In this document: positions 34,694 through 46,050 of the stretch, one piece after another | How the letters are laid out: every line of letters starts with the position of its first letter | How positions within the stretch are numbered: position 1 is the stretch's first letter | DNA from: Pseudisothecium myosuroides | Lineage: Eukaryota; Streptophyta; Bryopsida; Hypnales; Lembophyllaceae | Direction of reading: 5' to 3' | NCBI GenBank assembly: GCA_951799445.1 | Contig: OX637297.1 | Span: 6,200,001-6,264,000, forward strand | DNA: 64,000 bases | Program-made: the position numbers and the translations under genes | The notes under the pieces: generated by a model | Databases searched by the model: none | What the model was told of the DNA's origin: nothing | What the model saw: the letters and a program-made list of their open reading frames with translations, nothing else

Positions 34694-37273
34694 ACCTGAA
34701 TTCAACATGAAATAGAGTAAGTTAAAAGCTCCATTTTGACAAAAGTGAAATTATCGAAGATAGAAGACTATATATCAATAGACGCAAATGCATCAAGAAC
34801 GAGCAACCCCGGTTTAGTTAGAGCTGATATAAGCATCTGAAGGAAGGCAATATCTTTCTCATGAGCACCCCTCCATGGAACGCTTCCATTCATCGCTTGA
34901 GACTCAGCCGTTGTAAAATTAAAGAGCACATCAGACTCTGCAACTCCAAGTCCAACTTCGGCGAGGTCATCGTTAACTCCAAACAAGAAGAGAGCCGGCG
35001 AAGTACTCTTATGCAAGAACAACCAAATTCTGAACCTCCTAATCTGGGAAGAGACAAATTGAAACTGTTAGGGATCTGAGAAAACCAAAACATCAGTTAC
35101 CAACGATAAGGAATAAATTTTTGCATTTGAAGGATATCAACAAAGATGGATTGTGAGGTATGTTGAGTTTGGGATTCATCGGGCAAGAGCATGGGAGGTC
35201 ATTTATACCCCACCATTCTCTAAACAATTGAAAGTCGTAGCCTTGGGCATACAAAAGGACATCTGTACGAGCATTTCCTTGGTCTGAAAGAAACAACAGG
35301 AAGCCGCCAGTTGCGTGCAAGAATTTCTCGGAGAACTCAAACACAGACTCCAATTGTGGCAAAGAGTACTCATTCCAAGAGGGAACGTCAGAGCTTTCTA
35401 ATGAAATCCCTGGAATCACAAGTCCAGACTTCAAATCCACGACGATAAGCTCAAACCCACTATGAGGGCAATGTGTTGAGAGGGCCGTCTCTCCAGTCTC
35501 CATTTTCACCTGCACACATATTTACACGTGAAGGTGCACTAAGAAAATGAAAATTGAAGATAGAAAAATGGAATGAAGGGAGAATGAAAATTACCTTGAG
35601 AGCAAAATTGTTAAGTCCATCTAGACTTGGATGATGGTCAGGTAACTCAACCATCATCTTCATGAGGGAAGTGTTTGCGACAAAGATAGAAGACTGCGGT
35701 GTCGTCGGTGATGATGATGCTGATTTCCCTGAAAGCACCTTCCACTTCAATTTCTGTGTTGCAAAGGATAGAGGACTAAATCCTTCATCTTTAACTGCAG
35801 AAGGGGTTCTCTGAGCACGGAGTACACGTCGATTTGTTATAGGATGGGGGACATCGTTGAAGACCTCCAAGTCCTCATCCAACCCAGCTGCGGCAAACAA
35901 CGAAGTGGCTGCTGCTAATCTGGCATTAGCATCTGCCATAGCCGCCTCTGTGAGTCGCTTCATGTTGGCCTCAGCAACAACAATAGCTGCCTGAACTTTT
36001 GCTGCGATCTCAACTTCCATCGCAGCCTTCTTTTTGGCAACTTCCTCCTCTTGGGCCTTCCTCTTTGAACCATGAGTTTTCTTAGCAGGAGCCATCGTGG
36101 CCACAGGGAGGATGACAACATCCGTGCCGACTAAATCAGGTTGGATACTATTTCGGAGGTCGATGTCAAATGATGGTGGCCTGGTCACCGGGCAATCAAT
36201 GTACCAACTACATTTTTCCCAGTGCTTTCTTTTCTACTTTGCATCAATGGCATCAGTGATCATGCAATTCTCAGCTTTCATGTCTAGATAGCTAGTAAAG
36301 AATGCAGGTACCTTAGATAGTGCCTTCCTCGGGTACAATATGTACATAAAATACCTGTACAATACATATGAAACAGTCTTTGACAGTCCCACTTGGAGCT
36401 CAGGTGGGTGATTTTTGTGAACCTTTTTGTCCTTGAATTCGTCCTCAAACGCCAAGTCCCATAGCTGAATTCGCATTTCCTCCACGTAGTCCGAAATTGC
36501 TTTGATGGGAATTTCACCAAGCGGGTTAAAGTCAATTGTGACATCGATATCGGATAACGTTGCATCAAAAAGCAACTGCACTTCACTCGCGATCTGTAAA
36601 AAAACAAGAAAATAAGAAAATTGACACAATGAGAATTACTTTGAAATCATAAACATGCTGGTTGAACAAAACCCACCTGACCCCACCAGGTAGCTTTATG
36701 CAACCACTCTGGAAACGCATGGTCAACAAACTTGGACTTTGGGAACTTCACAACCTCCCATAGAGATGCCGGCTAGTTCCAACGCTCAAGCCACTTCACC
36801 TTCATAGAATTATCCATGGAGGATGTCGCAAGATACCAAAGCTTCTCTTGAGACATCTCAGGATCATCTTCCCGGCATTCGTAATGTTTTTTAACTTCTT
36901 CAAGAAACTGGGGGGTTAATTTGGAATCTGCAATCGGGAGTTGTTTCTTCAGTTCAGATTGAGTCTCCTTCTTTACCTTATCCACCGCCTTTCCAATTGC
37001 CTCGTGCAACTTCCCCGTAGTCCACTCAATTGACTTCTCTGGGTATTTCTCTTTGAACCACCTCGTTGCATGTGCAACGGCTTCACCTAACTCTTGCTGG
37101 AAACAAAATGAACAATTGGAAAAAGTAAGCGTTTGGCACAAAACAACAACGTAGACGTTCAAACAGCAGCACCCAAAAGAGAAGTCTTTATTAAGAGAGG
37201 CTATGGTTCGTGCACCCTAAAAAGCAAAGCTGATATTGGCCTCAATTTTTGTTATATAAAACATTACCTGAAT

Positions 37274-37569
37274 CAGGATTTTCATATCGGACAGAATCTT
37301 ACTGTTCACTGTTCACGGACGAATCTGCATTGACTAGCTGCAAACTTTGAAGGCCAATAAGTTTTAGAGAAATTGTCCAAATTGGGCATGTGAGATGTTG
37401 TTCGGCATCTACAAAAACTGTAGATGCCGAACAACATCTCACATGCCCAATTTGGACAATTTCTCTAAAACTTACTGGCCTTCAAAGTTTGCAGCCAGTC
37501 AATGCAGATTCGTCCAATTCATCCGATTCGTCCGTGAACAGTAAGATTCTGTCCGATATGAAAACCCTG
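37274..37569. mobile_element. hAT-type MITE, second copy
   Basis: A 296-bp close relative of 34,405-34,693, lying in the first intron of the same methylase-like gene. The left flank is again TTACCTGAAT, but the right flank is ATATGAAA, so it is not a simple insertion with its own duplication. Confidence 0.85.
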
Positions 37570-37574
37570 ATATG

Positions 37575-37735
37575 AAAGCCCAGCCGACATCGGCATCGTT
37601 TTTTTGGGCCCGCTCATTGTTCCCGTAGCAGCCCTCCAAAACCATGGCTGATGTCGGCTTCATCTTTTTGGGGGCGCTCTCTTCAGCAACTGTCGGCTCC
37701 CAAAAGCAACACCGACGTCGGCGTTGCTTTTGGGA
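37575..37735. repeat. Cluster of GCCGACNTCGGC palindromes
   Basis: GCCGACATCGGC (37,582), GGCTGATGTCGGC (about 37,645) and CCGACGTCGGC (about 37,708) lie inside the first intron, with long GC-rich arms such as GCAACACCGACGTCGGCGTTGC. Related words occur at 40,750-40,800. Confidence 0.6.
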
Positions 37736-38016
37736 GACCGGAAACCACCCTAAATCCTGTTCTTGTCCAAAATTAATCTTAACAAAACACCTAATCTCCG
37801 CTACGCAAAACGCAATCAGTCATTGACTACTCTAAAAGGCCTGTCACAATGTACCTGCCATTGCTGCTGGCGTTTCCGCAAATCCTTCCTTGTGTCTGCT
37901 CCGGTCCAAAGGGTCGCCTCCTGCGCACGCTGAATTCTTTGAGTCAAATGGTCGACTGGGCGTTTCAACAAAACCCCAACGCCCCAAGCTATCTCACGCA
38001 GCTCATACAGGTGCAA

Positions 38017-38297
38017 TTTTTTTTGAATGCGTAAATGACAAGATAAATCCTAAAACTGCCCGAACACACTCAATATGCACTCTCGAAACCCACAATCCCA
38101 CATCAATGCCTCAAAGGAAAACAAAAACAAAAGATTGCCCATAATCCACCCTATTAACTTACTATTGTTGTACCATGTTTCAATCAATTACAACATCTTA
38201 AATAGCAATGAGTTTCTGAAGTTCTAAGTGCCTCTCCACTCCTGCCCACTTCCTCTTTAGCCTTGAAATCGCTCTATCTATCTTTTCAACTAGTTCG
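38017..38297. promoter_or_regulatory. Divergent intergenic region between methylase-like gene and transposase
   Basis: Only ~280 bp separate the 5' end of the minus-strand methylase-like gene from the ATG of the plus-strand transposase (38,298), so the two would share a bidirectional promoter. I see no strong TATA box. The first exon of the minus gene may extend into it. Confidence 0.35.
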
Positions 38298-41200
38298 ATG
38301 GCTGCCTTGCATGATGGCGGCTTAGTCACTGTTTTCATCAAGGGAGAGGGGCAAACTATCCCGATTTCTTTCATTGTGGGGGAAGAGGGTCACTTGATAG
38401 TTAGTGGTAGCCGTTTAGCTTCACGGTTCAATATTCTTGAGGAAAGTTTGCATGTGGATATGGATGTTGTTGATCCAATCTCTAATGTGGTATCACATAC
38501 TGTTGCTCAGTTGTCAACTACTCGAGCTGGTGGTCAGGTCTAGTTGTTGATGCCTAGAAATTATCGAATGTATGGATTGATGGACCTTCCACTAGTTATT
38601 GGTTCTAACACTTTAACTCCTGACCATTCTACCACAGCTATTGATGTCACCCCTCTGCTCCAGAAGGTCAAACTAGAGCCTCCAGAGATCCCTGTTCTAG
38701 TTCTTAGTGACGATTCGGATAGTGAGTGCATTCTACCAAAACTTGCTAGTTGTCGCCCCAATTTAGAATCTGCACATATTGTTCATAACGCCCCGATTTT
38801 ACATCGTGTAGAATCGGTGTATGTGAAACCCCCACTCTCCCCCGTTGATAGTATTGTGCAATGCCTCCGCAGTCTGAGCTCCTGCCAAGGTGCAAAGTCA
38901 GTACTCAATAAATTAGATTACACTTCCATTCCAATAAAGAAGATAGATTTTCTGCCTCCAGAGTTTGATGTGGATGTCATATTTAAACTTCCACCTATGG
39001 GAATGTAGCCATCATCAAACAAGGCTGGGCAGTTGCATGGAATGGATAAAAAAGATGACGGACATGTATGGACCCAAACAGTGACGATGCACATCCAATC
39101 TGACTCTCACCTTACTTTTTGAACTTCGACTTGTTTGGGGCACCTCCGATGCATAAACAATTCATGCGAATATTTAGCCCGACGGCACCGAGTGTCACCG
39201 TTGAATGAGACTGAGTGGAATGGTACCACCTCGTCCTCCCTTTGTTCCACACCCTGATCCTCCATTGCATTCTACAATTGCATGCTCAATCTGTCAAGTT
39301 CCGCCGACATGCATTGGAAGTTGTCCTGCTAGGATCTACTACGTACATGGTTCCAATTTGATGACCCGAGCTTGCATGCGAATATTTAGCCCGACGGCAC
39401 CGAATGTCATCGTTGAATGAGACTGAGTGGAATGGTACCACCTCGTCCTCCCTTTGTTCCACACCCTGATCCTCCATTGCATTCTACAATTGCATGCTCA
39501 ATCTGTCAAGTTCCGCCGACATGCATTGGAAGTTGTCCTGCTAGGATCTACTATGTACATGGTTCCAATTTGATGACCCGAGCTTACATGACCCGAGCTT
39601 GCATCTTGGAATCTATAGCCATCCAGTGAAGAAGGGAAATTATAGAGACTCCTCCGCAAAACTCCAATCTCTTATTGGCGAGCAGGTAGAACGGACTCCG
39701 TCGGCAACTAATTCTGCCATTGTCCTTGAGGCGAGTAAGGAGTACCTCGGCGAATTGCTTTTATGCACAGAAGATACTCCCCATAAGATGTTGGCAGTGG
39801 ACGAACTTGTCCCCGTTTTGGACAAGTTCAAGCAAATGTCATCATCGAGTATTTGTAATGAGGTTACCACATTTTGATATCTGCGTCGTTTTGGGGTAAT
39901 GGAAAGCATCACTAGCCTGCAGGGCTCCAGTACGTGGGCCTTCGTCCAAGAAAACCGTTTCCCTGGACAAGGTGCTCAGTCTGACAAAGTCTTCATTTTC
40001 AAGATGGCGGAGCTGGGACCCGGGAACGGGGTAGACTTGGTTAAGCGCATGCAACCAGGTGGAGACTTGGAGGATGCTTGGATGATGTTTGACCATGTCA
40101 AACGCATCAAGTCTTGGACCACTATGGCCTGCCACGTGTACGATTCTACTTATTGCCGTGTCATGACTATCGCTGTTTGCGATATGCAATCCGAGGATGT
40201 AGCAGTACAACAGGTGTTTTGGAAAAATTTGAATGCGGTTTCTAGCAGGCATGATATTTCCAATCCAAATTTTAAAGGATTTATGGCCGACAGCGCCCAA
40301 GCAAATTGGAATGCAGTGCGTATCATCTATGGGAGTGGCGATCCATCTCTGCCTATGGTAAATCGGGAGTGAACTTGCCTATTTCACTGGTCGCAATCCT
40401 TAGAGAAACACACCAAGGCGGATATCAGGGCGGACCTTCAGGAGCAGCATCGATGACTCTGTAAACAATACAAGAATTCCATCTCCTTAGAAGAGGTGCA
40501 AAGCAAATACTTAGCAATTCGGGCGTGGTGGTTATCTTCTGGAGCAGCCACTGAAGAGGCACTACCGAGATTGGACCTATGGCTAGCTTTCAAGCACTTT
40601 AGATATCGTCAATGGGGCGGGTTCATGGAGCTGGTAAGTTTTATAATCACATTACAACAATTAGAAGTTCTATTTTCTAAACCACAACCAATATTGACAG
40701 CGCTTATTGTTTGTTCAAAATTCTTGATTTCGCCTGCCCAGTAGTACGGTGCCGATATTGGCCTTGCTCTTGATGCGCAGCCAATATCAGTGGCACCTCT
40801 CCTTAACACCCTAACCCTACTTGAAGCCAATGATGGGAGAGAGCCGACATTAGTGGTCTCTCCTTCGTGGATGCCTGTTGAGGTAGCTATTTGAGACCTA
40901 CTTTAATCCTTTTTCTTTGGCTATTCATTCAAACATCTAACTTTAAATGTTGCCTCGTAGGATCTTTTGGAAGTTGAATTGGCTGAGATGCCATCTTGTA
41001 ATTTGGCAAAGTCTGTTCACAACAAGTGGCTGCAGCAATCTGGCAAAAAGGGAAATGACCTGTATGTTGCCGTTGTGGATGACATGGTCCAGGTGTTTAT
41101 GCAAGTTGTAACCTACTAACAATTCCTCAAAGGTGAGAAAGCAAGGACAGGTCCTGGCAAGGAAGAACTCCGACTGTGTATTGCACATCGCACCGCTCAA

Positions 41201-42408
41201 TGCTCTAGAAATGCTAAGGTCCTTCACGCCGCCCTCGCCGACATGCCAGGTGCTGACGACTTTTGCACACGCCAACCTCACCTCGAGGGTGAAGAAGTAT
41301 TTGTTTCCACCAAACGGAAAGCAGAAGTTCTACCAGGTTCAGAATTTGATTCGCACCGTCCAGACAAGATAAGCATATCTCGCCCACATGTCAGGGCTCG
41401 TCAAATTGATCCAAAGATAGTTGACCTCACTGCAGAAGATTCGCCATCCGAACTTGATCATGTGCCAGAAGAATCGGAAGATCTTCCTCCCAAGACACCT
41501 ACAACTTCCGCTAGGGTGCACCACGTCAAATTTGTTCAGGAAACTGTCTGCGATGAACACCAGTGGCATATTGCAAGGCTGCCAAAGACATCTGCTAAAG
41601 CTTGTTTTGCGTTGCAAGTCAAGACGAAGAAGAAGTGCGTGGCCAAGAATGTGCAAGACAATCGCAATACAGCTGCCCCTACTTATACTGGTCTCATGAA
41701 CAATTATAAGAAGACTAGATTGGAGAGAATGCGATTTTTCTTCTGCAATGATGACATCCATCGTTATGTGGAGGGCACTAGTCAAAAATGGGTGGATTCC
41801 AAACCGCCTATCCCGGATGTCTGGCCTGTTATTATGGGTACAAACTTAAGCAGGAAAGAGATTCTCTCTCTAGAAAATGCTGGGTTCTCTCTTGCCGTGC
41901 GCATCCAATTGTCTCCACGACAACTCTTCAATGACAGAATATCCATGAATCTGGACGATTATCCTCCACCCCTAACCCTGCGGATCACCCTACAAAGAGG
42001 TATGGTAAGAATATTAAAAGAAATCCTTCTGCTCCGACTACCAAACATCATAATAGTTGCGCCTCTGCTCTATCAGTTGTTGGAAAGATCTGCTCAATTC
42101 TGATGGTACCTCCTCCAACTTTGGGCTGCATTGTGACTTTTGAGTCTAGAAGCATATCTAAGGTTTCTAAGTACTTGTTGACGAATGGCCAGTTCCCGAA
42201 TTGTGACTGCCAATCTTTCAAGAATATGTCTGACAAGTCACTCGGCAAGCGCGGTGCATGGACGTATTGTAAGCACATCTACTTCATCTTCAACATAGTC
42301 TGTAGCCTAGATCCGGAGGTTGATATCTTCATTCACGCTCCTAGTTTCAACTGGAATGAGATTAAAAGAGTTCTTCAGATTCTTCTCCTAAAGCATTATG
42401 GAGCGTAA
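38298..42408 (+). pseudogene. MULE-like SWIM transposase copy 2 (most complete)
   Basis: Order: an N-terminal domain (MAALHDGGLVTVFIKGEG..; LMPRNYRMYGLMDLP), DGHVWTQ..TCLGHLRCINNSCEYL and CSICQVPPTC zinc-finger blocks (WRKY/GCM1-like, inferred), VKRIKSW..VYDSTYCRVMTIAVCDM (about 40,100-40,195), GFMADSAQANW (about 40,282) and TCLFHWSQSLEKH (40,373). Next comes RYRQWGGFM, then an intron 40,634-40,960, a ~280-residue C-terminal region, and a SWIM finger CDCQSF..(C)KH (42,205-42,275). A DDE core with a Cys-His block and terminal SWIM finger is the MULE layout. Breaks: TAG after 38,540, TAG 39,006, a 212-bp duplication near 39,163, TGA 40,370 (an Arg codon in copy 1), TGA 40,455, TAA 41,117 and a frameshift near 41,970. 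Confidence 0.85.
39163..39590 (+). repeat. 212-bp tandem duplication in transposase copy 2
   Basis: CATGCGAATATTTAGCCCG starts at 39,163 and again at 39,375; the units are nearly identical. The duplication falls on the zinc-finger segment (CSICQVPPTCIGSCPARI appears twice) and shifts the frame. It is recent compared with the rest of the element. Confidence 0.9.
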
Positions 42409-42479
42409 TTATTGTCCGTACTATTAAGACATTATTTTCCACTAATACAAAAACGATGGTGAGACTAAAAGGGCCACCA

Positions 42480-43045
42480 TCAAAGCTTGTACATGGTCAT
42501 GTTGGTGCCTAAATCATTTGCCCAATTTTTGTTTGCATGGCTCAATTTTTGTTCAATTGCCACTAACTCACCCCAATCCTTAGTCCCCGCCTCCTTCCTA
42601 TTCTCTACCTTATACCCAAATACAAGTACGCCTCCCTCCAACAGATCTGAAAACCTCATACCAACCCCCCTTATCGTTTGCAGAATTTTTCCTAAACTAA
42701 ACAACATCCTTTTCCTGGTCTCAATATCCGTCTCTTTCTCCCACCCTAAACCCACTCCTTAATTGTTCCTCCAATTAACCCTTAACTTCTCCACTTCCAA
42801 TCTCTGTCTCCAAAGAAAACGTCTACATAACCCTTGCTTATTTCCTTTGCTTTCCCTATCTAATGCCTTGACCCTCTTTAATCTAACCTTGGGCCCCCAT
42901 CTCTCAAATTATGTAAATCCTCCATACCAATTGTCCCTCTCTTGAACTCTCTTACTCCCTTTTTCCCTCTCTAGAACTCTCTCAAACACCTCTCTTGCAA
43001 AGAAATCTCTTTTGTCCCTCACAATATCCACCATTTCTTGTTTCC
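42480..43045 (-). pseudogene. Unknown coding remnant beside the right end of MULE insertion 2
   Basis: Reading down from about 43,045: PWKQEMVDIVRDKRDFF, REVFERVLEREKG, a TAA, KVRLKRVKALDRESKGN, a second TAA, then RFSDLLEGGVLVFGYKVEN and KDWGELVAIEQKLSHANKNW to 42,480. About 190 codons in one frame with only two stops suggests a real former gene, rich in charged residues. I do not recognise it. Its place just inside the terminal repeat would fit a host fragment captured by the MULE. Confidence 0.4.
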
Positions 43046-43382
43046 ATGGCGCTTACATTCACGACCACAAAAGATATATCTTTTAATCATTCGTATCCCT
43101 AGACTCCACAGTTATAGACCTTCATCTTGAAACTTGCATCTTTCCTCGACCTTAAAATACATATTTGGCCACCCTACACTTTTTATGCAGAAAAATTCTG
43201 CAAAATATTCTACGGTCATAGGTCCATCATTAATACTAATTTAAGAATTCCTCCTTCTAAAAAAAATCCTAAACTTTCACTTTATTGCCCGTTTCAAGAA
43301 ATTATCAAACTTTTTGCGTTCTACGCTCGCGACCCTACGCTCACCTCTCTACGCACGCAAAATAGCATCGTCTACGATGAAG

Positions 43383-46050
43383 CCACACAAGCTATCCAAA
43401 ATATTTAGGCCAAGAAATTACACGCTGAAGAAGGAATTCTTCAGACACATGGGCCATTTTATGGATAGGGACCTCATAGATTACGTGTACCATCTGCTTG
43501 GCCTCACACCTGGGCGCACTCTGCCTTACCAAAAAGTCATCGTTTACAGAGTTCCTCACTTAATGGTAGAGTGTTCAAGCAAGACAGATTGGATGTAGCG
43601 TAGGAAGATCAAGAAGGTCATCATAAAGGATCTAATGGCTGTCGATCCAACCTTAAAATGCAAAGACAGAAATAGAGATGTGATCAACACGGTCTGGAGG
43701 GACTGGAAACAAAAACACCTCTTCACGTCCCCATCATGGGATTTTCTCCTTAATGCACTACCCAACAATTTCTTTGTGAAGCAACTCACAAATGGAGGAA
43801 AGAAGAAGAGGGCGATCGACTACCAAAAGAAGCCATTTTTGATGATCTATTCCATGTTCCAATGGTTTGTGAAGTTGAAAAAACATGTGGAAAAACTAGA
43901 GGGAGATGTCTACATCTAAGGACACAAATTCTATTCCCAGGCATTTTACACGGGCCCCAACTAGACGTACCATAGTCGAGCGCTCCCCATTGCAGTTATA
44001 GACTTCCGATAGGTTCCGAGGCCAACTCTAGGATTTGGTGATCCTCCACCAGACCAGACTCTTCTAAACTTCTTGCATAATCACTTGAGGCCTACCATGA
44101 CTACTCTAGATGTGTGGATGTGGGTTCTCGGGAACTAGTATGACAAAGAGGCGGCTATTTCGTTTGTAAAGGAGAACATGAAGCTCTTTGTCATGAAATG
44201 GTCCACGTGCATTCCCTGCAAGGCTGAGCATTTGGACGGCTGAGCAACCGTGTGGTTCAAACTCCGTTTATCCTCCTATTCCTCTTTAAGAAAGGGGACA
44301 ACGGTGTGTGCAAGGGCATTAACTCAATGCAGAAGGAGTACAGGACGTTAAACAATCCGTACTACCATGATTTTTGGAAGCAGCTGGAGGCCAAGCTGAG
44401 GGTGCACAAGAACAAGCTCAAGATGGAGTTCTATATAGATATACTCCAGAGTTTTGCCGTCAAAGGAGAAAACATTTTGGACATCTATTGTGGGTCCAAG
44501 TTCATGATAGTGGCAAAGGTAGAGCACCCTTACTTGCCCTTGTTTATCTTTGAGTCAAAGATAAATCTGCTTGTATATCTTGCGTGAATGAGGGACAAGC
44601 TGATCTTTTTGTTTATCCTTGAGTTGAAGACAAATTTGTTCTCATTTCCTAGATGCATTTTGTATTGTTTACTTCATTGACTGATTTCTCAATATCGCAA
44701 GCCTGTTACTTTTGAGTTAAGGATAATATTTAAGAGATTTATCTTTGTTGCTTTTTGAATATACAACAGAACTACTAACACTTGAGGTATTTTTTGCAGG
44801 TGTATGGACTCTTCTGCTATTCAATTCAAAGGAGGCAAGAGACGGATGATTACCGCGCGGCGATTGCAAAGCACAAGGAGAAAACAGACATCAACAATAT
44901 TCTTCACAACAACTTGCCTTACCACACCAACTACGTGCTTCCACGACTTCTTGGGACCTCGGAGGCCCGGACTTGAACTTAGAGTCCACAGATTCACAAG
45001 AAGGCATTGAGAATGAGGAAGGCAGTGAAGACGAGGAAGAAGCTGAGAGGGAAGACGTAGGTGACAAGTAAGAAACCAAACTTGGGATCAACAAGTTTGG
45101 GACAAGTAAAGATGTTCTTGGAGGTGAGCATTTGGAGGTCTTGTCGGAGGGCTTTCAAGTGCAAAACTGGAGAGAGGTGTCGGCTTCTGGAGGGCCACAG
45201 TAGTTTGATGCAGAGACTAGGAGGAAGGACAAAGGGAGGAACTCAAGGATATAATCAACTTGGAGGATGACAAAATTGACACCTACTCAGACCTTAAAGA
45301 ATTTGATTACAGCGGGCTTGAAGATGATGAGGCTGGGCCCTCTGGGGCCAACAAGTCTGCGGATGCTCCAGGGGACGATCCGCAACCTAGACGGATCTTG
45401 ATTCCATGGAATCACATGCAATTGCCCCGTTAGCACTTCTGCCTGTGAAGACAGAAAACAAGGAACACTGGTCAGTCAAGATCAAGGCTAAGGCTGAGAA
45501 GAAGGAAGCCAAGAGGCTTGAGAATGAACGGGTGAAGGAAGTGGAAGAGAGAAATTGGCAGCAAGCAAAATTAATTAAGCAGCTGTAGTAATAGTTGGAG
45601 GCTTCATCGCAAGCCCTCTTAGGATTACAGCAGGGAGGCAGCAGTGTCCATGGCATAGGCGGCTCTTCCCAAGTCTCTATTTATAAAGGAAGCTCCCAGG
45701 GAGATCTTTGACTTGAAGATAATCCGACTCCACTTCCGCCTCCTCTTCAAGAAGCAGCTCTTCCCTAGCCCCTTCAAACTCAAAATTCAGACTCCTATGT
45801 TACCATTGAGGCATCTATACCCTTGGTTCACATCGAGGCAATAGCGCGCTAGCGTTGAGTCCCAATCAAAGTCCATCTCGGAGACAAAGGAGGGGGAAGT
45901 TGATATTGAACCTGTTCTCCCTTCGAGACCACCACTAATTCCACAAGGACCATGGAAATGGTGAACCCCCCCAACAAGAAGGAGGAGACTGTGGACTATG
46001 GAGGGTACCTTAACATTGCCAAGGCCATGGAGACGGATCAGGTACCCTCT
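43383..46050 (+). pseudogene. Methylase-like gene X, C-terminal part
   Basis: Resumes with PHKLSKIFRPRNYTLKKEFF and runs through LLGLTPGRTLPYQKV, WDFLLNALPNNFFVKQL and AVIDFR.VPRPTLGFGDPPP (near 44,000). Then, after a frameshift near 44,235, EFYIDILQSFAVKGENILDIYCGSKFM (read as two blocks) ends at a donor at 44,519. The intron 44,519-44,799 has a canonical TACTAAC branch site at 44,773. It continues VYGLFCYSIQRRQETDDYR, an acidic tail (ENEEGSEDEEEAER) and a coiled coil (KAEKKEAKRLENERVKEVEE). LDIYCGSKFM matches methylase motif I (LDxFxGxG). As in the 34-kb gene, the motif IV position lacks DPPY. Stops: TAG 43,596, TAA 43,917, several TAGs and one TGA. Confidence 0.6.

Larger units (their letters stand above)
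33962..38016 (-). pseudogene. DNA N-methylase-like gene carried in MULE insertion 2
   Basis: Exons run downward in coordinate: 38,016-37,855 (LYELREIAWGVGVLLKR), intron with a hAT MITE, 37,096-36,677 (FKEKYPEKSIEWTTGKLHEA..), 36,593-35,595 (a Lys/Ala-rich coiled coil, KRKAQEEEVAKKKAAMEVE), 35,509-35,101, and one starting near 35,050. The fourth exon has GFELIVVDLKSGLVIPG and GGFLLFLSDQG. The fifth has PWRGAHEKDIAFLQM and TKPGLLVLDAFAS. After an intron comes VILCKHARQLAATFDN. This order (motif IV region, then the motif I-like DAFAS) is that of beta-class N4/N6 methyltransferases. The DPPY catalytic motif is not there (DLKSG instead), so activity is unlikely. Two in-frame TAGs (36,773 and 36,234), a weak donor after DAFAS and a late frameshift mark it as decayed. 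Confidence 0.6.
31213..43373. mobile_element. MULE-type insertion 2 (12.2 kb) carrying transposase and methylase-like gene
   Basis: The target duplication is ACAATGAAG (31,204-31,212) versus ACGATGAAG (43,374-43,382), 8 of 9. Terminal inverted repeats run ~65 bp: TTGCTATTTTGCGTGCG..GAGCGTAGGGTCGTGAGCGTAG, and its inverse ending near 43,373. The ends (CAGGGATTGCT / AGACGATGCT) match those of MULE insertion 1. Contents: two piggyBac-like elements, a minus-strand methylase-like gene, a plus-strand SWIM-class transposase diverging from it, and an unknown minus-strand coding remnant beside the right end. Confidence 0.85.

Noticed and set aside
34463..34699. Plus- and minus-strand frames through the hAT MITE as genes
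   Set aside because: The element is a palindrome, so the frames mirror each other (MTSCKLWRPI and MTGCKLWRPI) and recur in the second MITE.
29896..44260. Many in-frame TAA/TAG codons, suggesting a code in which TAR means glutamine (as in some green algae)
   Set aside because: In the DUF7869 copy the TAG at 28,652 aligns with Trp in copy B, other stops sit at Trp or Tyr positions, and TGA stops also occur. Frameshifts accompany them. Decay explains the pattern better.
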